Shown here piece by piece: positions 16,448 to 25,205 of a DNA stretch of 64,000 bases. Below the pieces are notes generated by a model that was given only the letters and a program-made list of their open reading frames with translations, was not told the DNA's origin and searched no databases. Origin of the DNA: QHCE01 sp038260095 (GTDB lineage Bacteria; Actinomycetota; Actinomycetes; Mycobacteriales; QHCE01); assembly GCA_038260095.1 (NCBI GenBank), contig JBBSOC010000002.1, forward strand, positions 1-64,000, in the 5' to 3' direction. Within the stretch, counting starts at the first letter, position 1. Every line of letters begins with the position of its first letter. A program made the position numbers and the translations under genes.

Positions 16448-16612
16448 GACTTTAACTCTACGCGCTCAGGCGGCGGAAATTTCATCGTTGCCACCATTAG
16501 GCAAACAATCACGAGTAACAGCATCCACCTTCTACCCGATTACCTGTCGCATGTCGCCGACATTCGTGCCGAGCAGTGGGTCTGACCAAATACTCTAGAA
16601 AGGAGGTAACGG

Positions 16613-16834
16613 GTGAGCTTTTGGATCGTCGTTAGCCTACTGATTGTCTTATACCTGATCGCTTCTAATCGGTGGCCATTCATCGCATGCGGCTGCTGTA
16701 GCGGCACCGGCAAACACAATAGTCCCACAGGTAGGGCGTGGCGAAAATGTCGACGGTGCAAAGGCAACGGATCACAGCTCAGAGCCGGACGCAAGTTTTG
16801 GCTGCGGACACGAGGAGTACCCAGTAAAAAGTAA
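16613..16834 (+). CDS. Small membrane-anchored protein with DnaJ-like zinc ribbon
   Basis: The 73-residue protein starts at a GTG preceded by AGGAGG at 16601-16606 with 6 bases spacing, a strong ribosome site that supports real translation. Residues 3-17 form one hydrophobic segment (FWIVVSLLIVLYLIA). Residues about 25-55 hold two Cys pairs in DnaJ-like repeats, CGCCSGTG and CRRCKGNG, which would bind one zinc. A Lys/Arg-rich tail follows. Similar short proteins occur in Actinobacteria without a known role. It sits between two toxin-antitoxin remnants on the opposite strand. Confidence 0.75.
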   Translation: MSFWIVVSLLIVLYLIASNRWPFIACGCCSGTGKHNSPTGRAWRKCRRCKGNGSQLRAGRKFWLRTRGVPSKK

Positions 16835-16886
16835 TTAAGTCGAAGATCGAGCCTCAGCCAGGCAAGCTCGGAACGTAAGGCCATGC

Positions 16887-17186
16887 CTACGGTCGGCGGA
16901 AGATGTCGTGGCTGCCCACGCGGCGCCAGATGACGTGTGGCTCACCGATTTTCTGCTGCTCGCCATAGGCGAAAGTAGCCCTGCCATCCGGTGCCCATGT
17001 CAGCTCCTACGCTCCTTCGTGCCCGGCTACAGGCTTAAGGCGTAATCCTTTAGGCAGATCCCCACCTCGTCGCAGCGCTTCGACAAATTTAGAAACACTT
17101 CGACGGAAAGCCGCCCGCTGGGAAGGGGTCAGCTTGCCCATGTCCCGCCGAAAGTGAGGCGCACGCCCATCATATGTCGGCGTCAC
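16887..17186 (-). pseudogene. Toxin gene of a second toxin-antitoxin pair, interrupted by an in-frame TAG
   Basis: A GTG at 17186 overlaps the antitoxin stop (GTGA) and opens a frame of 100 codons ending at 16887-16889. It reads VTPTYDGRAPHFRRDMGKLTPSQRAAFRR, then hits TAG at 17009-17007, then continues in the same frame as ELTWAPDGRATFAYG and ends IGEPHVIWRRVGSHDIFRRP. The two halves together look like a cytotoxic RelE/HigB-like protein conserved in Actinobacteria, where a Tyr codon (TAC or TAT) would be expected at the stop. A single-base nonsense mutation is the simplest explanation. Confidence 0.8.
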
Positions 17187-17497
17187 CTAGACTGTCGATT
17201 CTTCTCGCAGTTCAGCTCATCAATCAAAGCGTCCAGCGACGCTAGGAACTCCTCGCCGGTCATGGCCACCGATTTCCGATTAGGGTCGGCGAGCTCGGCG
17301 TCTACTTCGCGTTCGCCTTCCTGCCACTCTGGAGTCCAAAACCACCACTGCTCGGGATCGATAGGGGTCACTACCGCCACGGGGCGACCATCACGCGACA
17401 GCGGAACCACCTGACCGGCGACCACAGCGTCGTCGTCTGCGGCCGGGATAACCAGCTGCGCACCCGAAGGTAGCTCATAAGCGTGGGCGGTAGTCAT
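17183..17497 (-). CDS. Phd-like antitoxin of the second pair
   Basis: The ATG at 17497 is taken as start (MTTAHAYELPSG), giving 104 residues. The open frame extends upstream to 17554 with no added homology. The protein has a short DNA-binding-like fold (QLVIPAADDDAVVAGQVVPLSRDGRPVAVVTPID) and an acidic C-terminal half, as in Phd/YefM antitoxins. It overlaps the interrupted toxin gene by 4 bases. The antitoxin is intact although the partner is broken, the same pattern as in the pair at 15.9-16.4 kb. Confidence 0.75.
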   Translation of the reverse strand: MTTAHAYELPSGAQLVIPAADDDAVVAGQVVPLSRDGRPVAVVTPIDPEQWWFWTPEWQEGEREVDAELADPNRKSVAMTGEEFLASLDALIDELNCEKNRQSR

Positions 17498-17617
17498 AGC
17501 TTCTACTGTACGTGCCGCTCTATGCCGTGTCACCAGAACTGCAGACAATGCCATGCGAGCGCCGCCGGATCAGTCTGTTTGGGGCCGAAGGTGACTGCAT
17601 TTTTCGGTCAAAGATGG

Positions 17618-17690
17618 AGCCGCCTGTCGGAATCGAACCGACGACCTGCTCATTACGAATGAGCTGCTCTGCCGACTGAGCTAAGGCGGC
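17618..17690 (-). tRNA. tRNA-Thr (anticodon CGT)
   Basis: Read on the minus strand this folds as a complete cloverleaf. The acceptor stem is GCCGCCT paired with AGGCGGC. The anticodon stem GCTCA/TGAGC encloses loop TTCGTAA, giving anticodon CGT (threonine, codon ACG). The T arm contains GGTTCGATTCC. CCA is not encoded. It lies just upstream of holB in the same orientation, as in mycobacteria. Confidence 0.96.
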
Positions 17691-17755
17691 GGGGATGATG
17701 CTGGTGCGCAGATGAGTGTAGCGCGCTACACCGCCGCCGGCGGATTGCCGGTCAA

Positions 17756-18925
17756 CTACCCTTCATGCAGTGTGAGCATCATCGCCTCCACCGCGATCCG
17801 CGGCTTGACATTTTCGGCGATCGCGTCGCGACAGGCCAGCACCGCGTCGATCCGCCGCACGATCGACTCCGCCGACCAGCGCGCCGCGGCGGCCTGAGAA
17901 ACCTCAGCGACATCGGGATGCACCAATTCGCTTCCCGCGCCAACGCACACCATCAACACATCACGGTAAAAGGCTGCCAAGTCCACCAACGCGCGATCCA
18001 AGCAGTCTCGGCGGGTGCGCGTAGCGCGCGACTTCTGTTTTCGTGCGAGCTCTTTTTGCGCGGCAGAAGCCCCCCGTGCAGCTGCCTGTGAGCCCTTACC
18101 GGAGCCGCCAGCACCCAGTGCCCGGGTAAGCTGCTCGGACTCGTATTCATCCGATTCGCCGATGAGCGCGCTGGCCTGAGCATCAGTTTGTTTAATCAGC
18201 TCATCGGCCGCGGCAAAACATGCGCCCACACCAGACAAGGAACGAGGCAGCCCTAAAACCGCGGCACGATGCTGCTGGGCCGCGGCGTCTACAGCAAGCC
18301 GACGCGCCCGTCCTACATGGCCTTGCGCCGCCGCGGCCGCCCACTGCGCCGTTCGCGGCGACACCCCGTCTCGCCGCACCAATACACTGGCCACCGCATC
18401 CGAGGATGGCGAGCGCAACATCACTAGGCGGCATCGCGAGCGCAATGTCACACTCACATCCTCTGGATGGATAGAAGGGGCGCACAGCAAAAATATTGTG
18501 CGCGCGGCGGGTTCTTCCACGGCTTTCAGTAGGGCATTCGCCGCGGCCTCGGTGAGCCGGTCGGCATCTTCGATCAACAGAATTTGCCATCTGCCGACCG
18601 TGGGCGAACTTGCTGCGCGCAACACTAGCGCCCGCATGTCATCCACACCGATGGTCAGGCCTTCCGGTATCACGCGGCGCACATCGGCATGGCTGCCCGC
18701 CAACGTTGTATGGCACGCGTGGCACGCACCGCAACCGCCCTGTTCACATTGCAGTGCCGCGGCGAACGCCAGCGCCGCCACCGAACGACCAGAACCGGCT
18801 GGACCAGTGAACAACCACGCATGAGTCATGGCCGCATTGGCGGCTCCGGTTGAGGAACGCCGTGCCGCGGCCTGCAGCATGACCAACGCGTCCTGTTGAC
18901 CGACAAGCGCCTCAAATACACTCAC
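17756..18925 (-). CDS. holB: DNA polymerase III subunit delta'
   Basis: The delta' subunit is part of the clamp loader that places the sliding clamp on DNA. The 389-residue AAA+ protein shows Walker A GPAGSGRS near residue 40 (with Arg in place of the usual Lys, as seen in delta' proteins that do not hydrolyse ATP), the zinc cluster CEQGGCGACHACH, LLIEDADRLTEAAANALLKAVEEP, and the sensor segment LRSRCRLVMLR. Its start overlaps the stop of the MFS-tmk gene by 4 bases, the same arrangement as in Streptomyces. Confidence 0.93.
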   Translation of the reverse strand: MSVFEALVGQQDALVMLQAAARRSSTGAANAAMTHAWLFTGPAGSGRSVAALAFAAALQCEQGGCGACHACHTTLAGSHADVRRVIPEGLTIGVDDMRALVLRAASSPTVGRWQILLIEDADRLTEAAANALLKAVEEPAARTIFLLCAPSIHPEDVSVTLRSRCRLVMLRSPSSDAVASVLVRRDGVSPRTAQWAAAAAQGHVGRARRLAVDAAAQQHRAAVLGLPRSLSGVGACFAAADELIKQTDAQASALIGESDEYESEQLTRALGAGGSGKGSQAAARGASAAQKELARKQKSRATRTRRDCLDRALVDLAAFYRDVLMVCVGAGSELVHPDVAEVSQAAAARWSAESIVRRIDAVLACRDAIAENVKPRIAVEAMMLTLHEG

Positions 18926-21048
18926 CAGGGCGCGTCCGTCGGAGCCGTTGCTGAATCTGCCGCAAGGGGAGCCGCCGGACCTAAGTTGCTGGGGGGAGCG
19001 GCGTCACCACTAACCGGTACGCTCCCAGCTGACCGCGGCCCAACCATCTGGTCGGGAAGCATAGCTAGCAGCTTGCTGCGGATCTGCTCAGCGAGCTCTT
19101 CGAGATTACTGGCGCCGTCGAGCACCAAATACCGCGAAGGGCAAGCGTTGGCTCGGTCTAAAAACGCCTCACGCACTCGTTGGTGGAACGCCAATGCTTG
19201 CCCTTCAATCCGGTCATGCGCTCCGCGCTCACCAACCCGAGCCAGCCCCACCCGAGGGTCAATATCCAGCAGCACTACTAGGTCCGGTTTCAACGTCTGA
19301 CTGGCCCAATCTGACAACCAGGCCACTTCTGCCAGCGGCAAGCCTCGACCAGCACCCTGATAGGCCAGCGACGAATCGACATAGCGGTCGCTGACCACAA
19401 CGCACCCGCGGCGCAGCGCGGGCCGGATCACCGTCTCCACATGCTGGGCTCGATCAGCGGCGTACAGCAATGCCTCAGTCCGCGGCGTCGGGGCTTGTGC
19501 TTCCACACCCAATACCAACGTGCGAACCCGTCCACCTAGCTGCGTGCCGCCGGGTTCCCGCGTAAGCACAGCGCTGCAGCCCACTTCCAGTAGCCAATCA
19601 GCCAACCGCTGCGCCTGCACGGATTTACCCGCGCCCTCACCACCTTCGAGTACCACGAAGACCCCACCTGGCTCGCTGCCGGGAATAGACAACGGTCGAC
19701 CTCGCATACAGGCCCATAAGTCCGCCAGCACCGGCACGCCTGGCTTGTCGTCCATGCGGCGAAACGCCACTACACCGGTGATGATGCCCAGCGCGCCGCC
19801 CACAGCCAGCAGTACTCGTGCGGCGCTGATCGAAATATCCAACGACCCCAACGAAAAATGTCTAGATCCGACTAAACCCCCCAACACTGACGCACCAGCG
19901 ATAGCCAGCATCAGTACAACACGCACCATCGACTGCACGAACGCGAAAATCCGACCCCGCAGGGCATCGGCAACCTCCACACCCAGCAGAGTCATTCCGG
20001 ATAGGTATGCCATTCCCGCGCCCATACCCACGAATAACACCAACGGCATAGCGGCCGCCAGATGCGGCGCGATAGCAAGCAGCGCCACGGAGGCACCCGC
20101 GAACACAATGCTGATTCCAAACCAGCGCCGACGAGATAGATCTCGTACCAACGCGGGACCAGAAGCCATTCCCAGGCCCAGGCCAACAAAGATGGTGCCA
20201 AATAGCAGACCAAATGCGGCGTTACCGCCAGAAAGGCTGGCCGCGTAAAACTTGGCGACGCCAATCACAACCCCACCAGCCGCGAACGCTCCCAAGATTC
20301 CATACACCAGGCCCCGCACCATGGGAGTGCGTCGAACAAAGTTCCAGCCGTCAGCCAATGACCGAAACAAGCTTGGCGCACGTGTAGCCGAGCCAGGTTC
20401 ACTGGTGCGCCGACCAGAGAGCTGCGGAATGAAGAACAGCACCACCGTGGCCGCTGTAAGAAATGTTACGGCGTTGATGTATAACGCCCAATCCAACGGT
20501 GAAATCCAGAGGCGGGATGGGTGGTCGTCGACCAACAGCAGCAGACCTCGCGACAGCGCGGCAATGATCAACGCCGCCAGCACAGGAGTTACACCGAAGG
20601 TAGTAATTAAGCTGAGCTGATTAGCGGCCTCGAGCCGTTGCTGCGGAACGAGGTTAGGCACCGAGGCTTCTTTGGCTGGAATCCAAAACATCCCCACTAC
20701 CTCAGTGAGGAATGTTGCCACCAGCGCCCACGTCACTGCCACCGGCGCGGAATCAGCCAGCAGCGCTACGGTGGGAATCGAGGCGAATAGCGCGAAACGC
20801 AGCAGATCACAGAACGCCATAGTCCGACGGCGATCAAATCGGTCAGCGAAAACCCCAGCCAGCGGACCAAGTAGTAGCGCCGGCAGCAAGCGGACCACGA
20901 TAACGCCACCAAAAGCCGCCCCTTGAGCGGTAGAACCCTGCACCTGCGCGGCCGCGAACAAACTTGTCGCGAGCAGTCCCAACCAGTCACCGAAGCTCGA
21001 CAACCCCAGAACGAGCCAGAGCCGGCGGAAAGGAGCGATTCGGAGCAC
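18922..21048 (-). CDS. tmk: MFS transporter fused to thymidylate kinase
   Basis: Residues about 1-425 form a major facilitator transporter of twelve membrane segments, with FADRFDRRRTMAF as the loop signature. Residues about 455-660 are thymidylate kinase, which phosphorylates dTMP to dTDP: P-loop LEGGEGAGKS, TREPGGT, and SDRYVDSSLAYQGAGRGL. A tail of about 45 residues follows. Such fusions are known in Streptomyces and other Actinobacteria, while M. tuberculosis Tmk is free. The GTG at 21048 has no ribosome site. In-frame coding-like sequence (ISTELKPSSSAADFASVRA) extends upstream to an ATC at 21105-21103 placed 7 bases after AAGGAG, which may be the real start. The transported substrate is unknown. 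Confidence 0.9.
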   Translation of the reverse strand: MLRIAPFRRLWLVLGLSSFGDWLGLLATSLFAAAQVQGSTAQGAAFGGVIVVRLLPALLLGPLAGVFADRFDRRRTMAFCDLLRFALFASIPTVALLADSAPVAVTWALVATFLTEVVGMFWIPAKEASVPNLVPQQRLEAANQLSLITTFGVTPVLAALIIAALSRGLLLLVDDHPSRLWISPLDWALYINAVTFLTAATVVLFFIPQLSGRRTSEPGSATRAPSLFRSLADGWNFVRRTPMVRGLVYGILGAFAAGGVVIGVAKFYAASLSGGNAAFGLLFGTIFVGLGLGMASGPALVRDLSRRRWFGISIVFAGASVALLAIAPHLAAAMPLVLFVGMGAGMAYLSGMTLLGVEVADALRGRIFAFVQSMVRVVLMLAIAGASVLGGLVGSRHFSLGSLDISISAARVLLAVGGALGIITGVVAFRRMDDKPGVPVLADLWACMRGRPLSIPGSEPGGVFVVLEGGEGAGKSVQAQRLADWLLEVGCSAVLTREPGGTQLGGRVRTLVLGVEAQAPTPRTEALLYAADRAQHVETVIRPALRRGCVVVSDRYVDSSLAYQGAGRGLPLAEVAWLSDWASQTLKPDLVVLLDIDPRVGLARVGERGAHDRIEGQALAFHQRVREAFLDRANACPSRYLVLDGASNLEELAEQIRSKLLAMLPDQMVGPRSAGSVPVSGDAAPPSNLGPAAPLAADSATAPTDAPW

Positions 21049-21102
21049 CGCCCGTACACTGGCGAAATCAGCAGCGGAGCTTGAGGGCTTTAATTCAGTG
21101 CT

Positions 21103-21118
21103 GATGAGGAATCTCCTT
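21103..21118 (-). promoter_or_regulatory. Ribosome site and possible ATC start for MFS-tmk
   Basis: AAGGAG at 21118-21113 on the minus strand is followed after 7 bases by ATC (21105-21103), in frame with the MFS-tmk gene. No ATG, GTG or TTG lies between this site and the in-frame GTG at 21048, which lacks any ribosome site. ATC starts are very rare. A mutated ATG or a sequencing error is also possible. Confidence 0.5.
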
Positions 21119-21380
21119 ACCTGGGGGCGTCAAGACCGCGGGCGGATAGCACCGTAAACCTGAGTAAAGGTGACAACCGCGCAGGCACATGACGAACTTG
21201 CCTCCACACTCTAACCTGAGCGGCGTTCCCTAGCGGGTGGCTATGGCAAATTACGAGCGCTACCTCACATGAAAAACCCGAGTGCACCTTGCAGCCATCA
21301 GATAACTGGGATGCCGCGCTGAAAACCCTCAGCCAACTCTCCAACAAACAAATCCTGCAGCTCTCTCGCAGTAAATCGGC

Positions 21381-22349
21381 CTATACCAGCGGACCGTCGT
21401 CGTTGCGGAGTGTGGTTACCCAGTACGAGTACAGACCGACCTCACCCGTGAGCGCCGCCAGATATGCAGTCGCCGCATTGGCAACCAGCAATCGAGGCAA
21501 CAGAGCGATAAGGGCCTTTGCTAGCCGCTGGTGCCGAAAGAAGCGCTCACCCAATTCGACTATTCGCCGCACCGAAGGCAGCACCATGAGGCTGACGTCC
21601 TCATCCCCGACAACCGTGAATCTCTGGCCTCGGGCGTGCTCGACGACTGCGGGATAGCTTTCCATCCCACCCAGCGCCATGCCGCCTTCAAAGAACAATC
21701 GCCCGACTCGCTCGGTTTCGTTAACCGGCTCCCGTGCGCGGTAACCGTCTGACATCATAAACAGCCCACCAGGCTCGAGGACTCGACGGAGCTGAGCAAA
21801 AAACAGGGCCTTTGTACTGCTATGACACAGGCCCTCGACTATAAAGGCCACACCAAACTCAGCCACACCAAACTGGCTAAGATCGTGATAGTTCCCTTCC
21901 ACCAGCCGGACATTTGGCATACGGACCAGCCGCTTGCGGGCTTGATCGATCTGGCCGTTGGGTAAGTCCAACCCCACAAACTGAACGTCGGGAAACCTCT
22001 CGGCGAGGTAACGCAGGTTAGCGCCCTGGCCGGTTGCGAGCTCGAGCACCTTTTTTGTACCGGTGTCTCGGATGAGCTGTCCAACTATGCGAACGACCTC
22101 TTCGTAGTCGGTCGGTTTGAGCTGACCATCACGACTGATACCGAAATGGACATAACCGTTACGGTTGTGAAACCAGCGGTATGCGAGTTTGCATACTCGA
22201 TAATAGCGGGCCGTAATCTTGGAATCGGTGAAGTCGGGGCGCTCGAAGCTGTTGACATCAAACCAATCCGTCAGCTGTGCCACCCGCGCCGCGTATTCTC
22301 GTGCAGCCGCTGAGGAGTGCTCCGCAGCTTCGTCTCGGCAACTTGTCAT
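21381..22349 (-). CDS. SAM-dependent methyltransferase
   Basis: The 322-residue protein has a class I methyltransferase fold: motif I VLELATGQGANLRYL, motif II VGLDLPNGQID, an EGNYHDL segment and LRRVLEPGGLFMMSDGYR. The block resembles the UbiE/sterol/tocopherol methyltransferase group. N-terminal segments (ITARYYRVCKLAYRWFHNRNGYVHFG) may bind a lipid-like substrate, and the C-terminal helices are hydrophobic. It lies between topA and MFS-tmk on the same strand without close coupling (81 and about 270 bases). The methyl acceptor is unknown. Confidence 0.82.
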   Translation of the reverse strand: MTSCRDEAAEHSSAAAREYAARVAQLTDWFDVNSFERPDFTDSKITARYYRVCKLAYRWFHNRNGYVHFGISRDGQLKPTDYEEVVRIVGQLIRDTGTKKVLELATGQGANLRYLAERFPDVQFVGLDLPNGQIDQARKRLVRMPNVRLVEGNYHDLSQFGVAEFGVAFIVEGLCHSSTKALFFAQLRRVLEPGGLFMMSDGYRAREPVNETERVGRLFFEGGMALGGMESYPAVVEHARGQRFTVVGDEDVSLMVLPSVRRIVELGERFFRHQRLAKALIALLPRLLVANAATAYLAALTGEVGLYSYWVTTLRNDDGPLV

Positions 22350-22430
22350 GGAAATCAGGTTAATGCAGCATTGCCCTGAACGTCGCTCTAGCCTACGGCA
22401 AGCATCAGTGCGCTATGGCGTGTGCCTTAC

Positions 22431-25202
22431 CTACGCCTTGGCGGCTACTTTTTTCTTTGTCTTAGTGGTGCGTCGAGTCCCTGCCGCTCGTGTCACTGGA
22501 CCGCGTTCGCGGCGGTCGGCTAGTAGCTCGGCGGCGCGCTCGGTGGTAATTTCTTCAACGGCGTCGCCTTTTCGCAAGCTAGCGTTAGTCTCACCATCGG
22601 TCACGTAAGGTCCGAATCGGCCATCTTTAACCACAATGGGGCTCTTGCTCACCGGATCCTCACCCAGCTCACGCAGCGGAGCCGCGGCAGCCTTTCGGGA
22701 GCGAGTCTTTGGCTGCGCGAACAGCTGCTCTGCCTGCTCCAATGTCACCGTGAACAGCTGATCCTCATTCTCCAGTGAACGGGAGTCGGTGCCTTTCTTT
22801 ACATACGGTCCGTAACGACCGTTCTGCGCCGTGATTTCTTGCCCATCTACCGCACCGATCGGTCGCGGCAGCGACAACAGCCGCAGCGCATCCACCAACG
22901 TCAGCTCCGCTGGCTCCATCGCCGAGAACAGGCTCGAGGTACGTTCCCCGCTATTAACGTATGGTCCGTAGCGCCCGGCTTTGAGCACCACCGGCTCGCC
23001 AGTCTCTGGGTGCTGACCAAGTTCCCGATCACCCTGCGGTGCGTCAAACAGCTCGACTACGCGCTCCCGGCTGAGCTCATCGGGAACCACATCATCGGGC
23101 AGGCTCACCCGCTCGCTCGCGTCTGCCTCAGCATCGCCGTTGGAGGGCGCGGCACCCTTTTGAAGGTAGGGGCCGTAGCGGCCAACGCGGACCACTACAT
23201 CATCAAAAAGCGGAATGGAGTTGACCCCACGCGCGTCAATCTCGCCCAGGTTCTCCGCCACGAGTTTTTTCAAACCACCCGCGCGTGCGATCCCAGTCTC
23301 ATGGCGTTGCGTGGAATCCTTGCCCTGTTCAGCGCCGGTAGCACCACCAGTATCACCAAAGTAGAACTGCGTCAGCCACTCGATCCGGCTTCGATCACCG
23401 GAAGCTATTTCGTCTAAATCTTCTTCCACGCTAGCGGTGAAGTTGTAGTCCACTAGCCGCGCGAAGTGAGACTCCAACAGCTGCACCACCGCAAACGCGA
23501 CAAAGGATGGGATGAGTGCCTGTCCCTTTTTCCATACGTAACCACGATCTTGAATAGTCTGCATGATCGAGGCGTACGTACTGGGGCGGCCGATTCCCAG
23601 CTCTTCTAGGGCCTTCACCAGGCTTGCTTCGGTGTAACGAGCGGGTGGCTGCGTGGAATGCCCGGCGGCCTGTAGCTCTCGCGCTCCGAGCTCATCCCCA
23701 GTTTCCAGCTTCGGAAGCCGGCGCTGCGCATCGTCGGCCCCGTCATGTACATCATCAGCCGCGGAGCCGGTGGGTTCCTCATCACGGCTCTCTACATACG
23801 CCCGCAAGAAACCCGGTTCGGTGATCGTCTTTCCGGTAGCGGAAAAGTCAGCCACCTCACCGGAGCTAGAGGTGCCAGACAACCGCACCGAGACGCTCTG
23901 GCCTACCGCGTCGGTCATCTGTGAGGCTACCGTGCGCTGCCAGATCAGCTCGTACAATTTGAACTCATCAGTGGACAACGTCGAGGCAAGCTCACCGGGA
24001 GTGCGGAACTGGTCTCCGGAGGGGCGGATCGCCTCGTGAGCCTCTTGGGCGTTTTTGATCTTACGTGAATAGCGGCGAGGTTGCGGCGGAACGAAAGCGT
24101 CTCCAAACAGCTGCTGCACCTGCGATCGCGCCGCCGTCAAGGCGGCCTCCGACAAGTTCGTCGAGTCGGTACGCATATAGGTGATGTGGCCGTTTTCATA
24201 CAACCGCTGCGCCACTCGCATGGTCTGCTGGCTGGAGAAACGCAGTTTGCGGCCCGCTTCCTGCTGCAAAGTCGAGGTCATGAATGGTGGATAAGGTTTG
24301 CGACGGTATGGCTTGTCCTCAACCCGAGTAACTCTGAAATTGGCAGCGAGCAGCCGAGTGGCCAGGCCGCGAGCACCTGCCTCGTCCAACGTCACAACGT
24401 CGCCGCGCACACCATCACGCAGCGCCCCGGTAGTGGGCTCGAAGTCTTTACCGACGGCAATCCGATCACCGTCCAGCGACACCAGACGGGCTTGGAAGCT
24501 GCTCGGCTCGCCTTCAGGACGCTGTTTGCCCAAACTTGTGCCCGCGAGCTCGAATTCGGCTTCAATGTCCCAGTAGCCAGCTGCCCGAAATCGCATGCGA
24601 GCCCGCTCGCGTTCCACCACAATGCGAGTTGCCACCGATTGCACGCGGCCCGCCGACAACTTCGGCATGACCTTCTTCCACAGCACCGGGCTGACTTCGT
24701 AGCCGTACAAGCGGTCCAGGATGCGGCGCGTCTCCTGCGCATCCACCAATGCGGCGTCGAGCTCCCGTGGATGGGCTACCGCATGCTCGATCGCGGTTCG
24801 GGTGATCTCGTGAAACACCATTCGCCGCACGGGAACAGTGGGCTTAAGTGTCTGCACCAAATGCCAGGCGATCGCTTCGCCTTCGCGGTCCTCGTCTGTG
24901 GCCAGGTACAGCTCGTCGGCCTCTTTGAGTAGCGACTTAAGCTTGGTGACCTGAGCCTTGCGATCTGGGCTCACTACGTACAGCGGGGCGAAGTCATGCT
25001 CAGTATCCACACCCAGCCGCGCCCAGGGCTCACCTTTGTGTTTGGCGGGAACATCAGCGGCGTTACGTGGTAAGTCTCGAATATGACCGATGCTGGCTTC
25101 CACAGTGAATCCCGTGCCAAGATAGCCCGCAATGGTACGGGCTTTGGCGGGCGACTCTACGATCACCAGCTTGTGTTGCGGTTTCTTGGGCTTGGAAGCC
25201 AC
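22431..25202 (-). CDS. topA: DNA topoisomerase I
   Basis: Type IA topoisomerase that relaxes negative supercoils by cutting one strand through a tyrosine. The 923-residue protein has a TOPRIM domain (LVIVESPAKARTIAGYLG and TDEDREGEAIAWHL), the catalytic block YENGHITYMRTDSTNL near residue 340, and four C-terminal repeats of the type VVLKAGRYGPYV in place of zinc fingers, as is usual in Actinobacteria. It ends in a Lys/Arg-rich tail. The stop of hppA lies 3 bases upstream, so the two are probably co-transcribed. Confidence 0.96.
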   Translation of the reverse strand: MASKPKKPQHKLVIVESPAKARTIAGYLGTGFTVEASIGHIRDLPRNAADVPAKHKGEPWARLGVDTEHDFAPLYVVSPDRKAQVTKLKSLLKEADELYLATDEDREGEAIAWHLVQTLKPTVPVRRMVFHEITRTAIEHAVAHPRELDAALVDAQETRRILDRLYGYEVSPVLWKKVMPKLSAGRVQSVATRIVVERERARMRFRAAGYWDIEAEFELAGTSLGKQRPEGEPSSFQARLVSLDGDRIAVGKDFEPTTGALRDGVRGDVVTLDEAGARGLATRLLAANFRVTRVEDKPYRRKPYPPFMTSTLQQEAGRKLRFSSQQTMRVAQRLYENGHITYMRTDSTNLSEAALTAARSQVQQLFGDAFVPPQPRRYSRKIKNAQEAHEAIRPSGDQFRTPGELASTLSTDEFKLYELIWQRTVASQMTDAVGQSVSVRLSGTSSSGEVADFSATGKTITEPGFLRAYVESRDEEPTGSAADDVHDGADDAQRRLPKLETGDELGARELQAAGHSTQPPARYTEASLVKALEELGIGRPSTYASIMQTIQDRGYVWKKGQALIPSFVAFAVVQLLESHFARLVDYNFTASVEEDLDEIASGDRSRIEWLTQFYFGDTGGATGAEQGKDSTQRHETGIARAGGLKKLVAENLGEIDARGVNSIPLFDDVVVRVGRYGPYLQKGAAPSNGDAEADASERVSLPDDVVPDELSRERVVELFDAPQGDRELGQHPETGEPVVLKAGRYGPYVNSGERTSSLFSAMEPAELTLVDALRLLSLPRPIGAVDGQEITAQNGRYGPYVKKGTDSRSLENEDQLFTVTLEQAEQLFAQPKTRSRKAAAAPLRELGEDPVSKSPIVVKDGRFGPYVTDGETNASLRKGDAVEEITTERAAELLADRRERGPVTRAAGTRRTTKTKKKVAAKA

Positions 25203-25205
25203 CCG

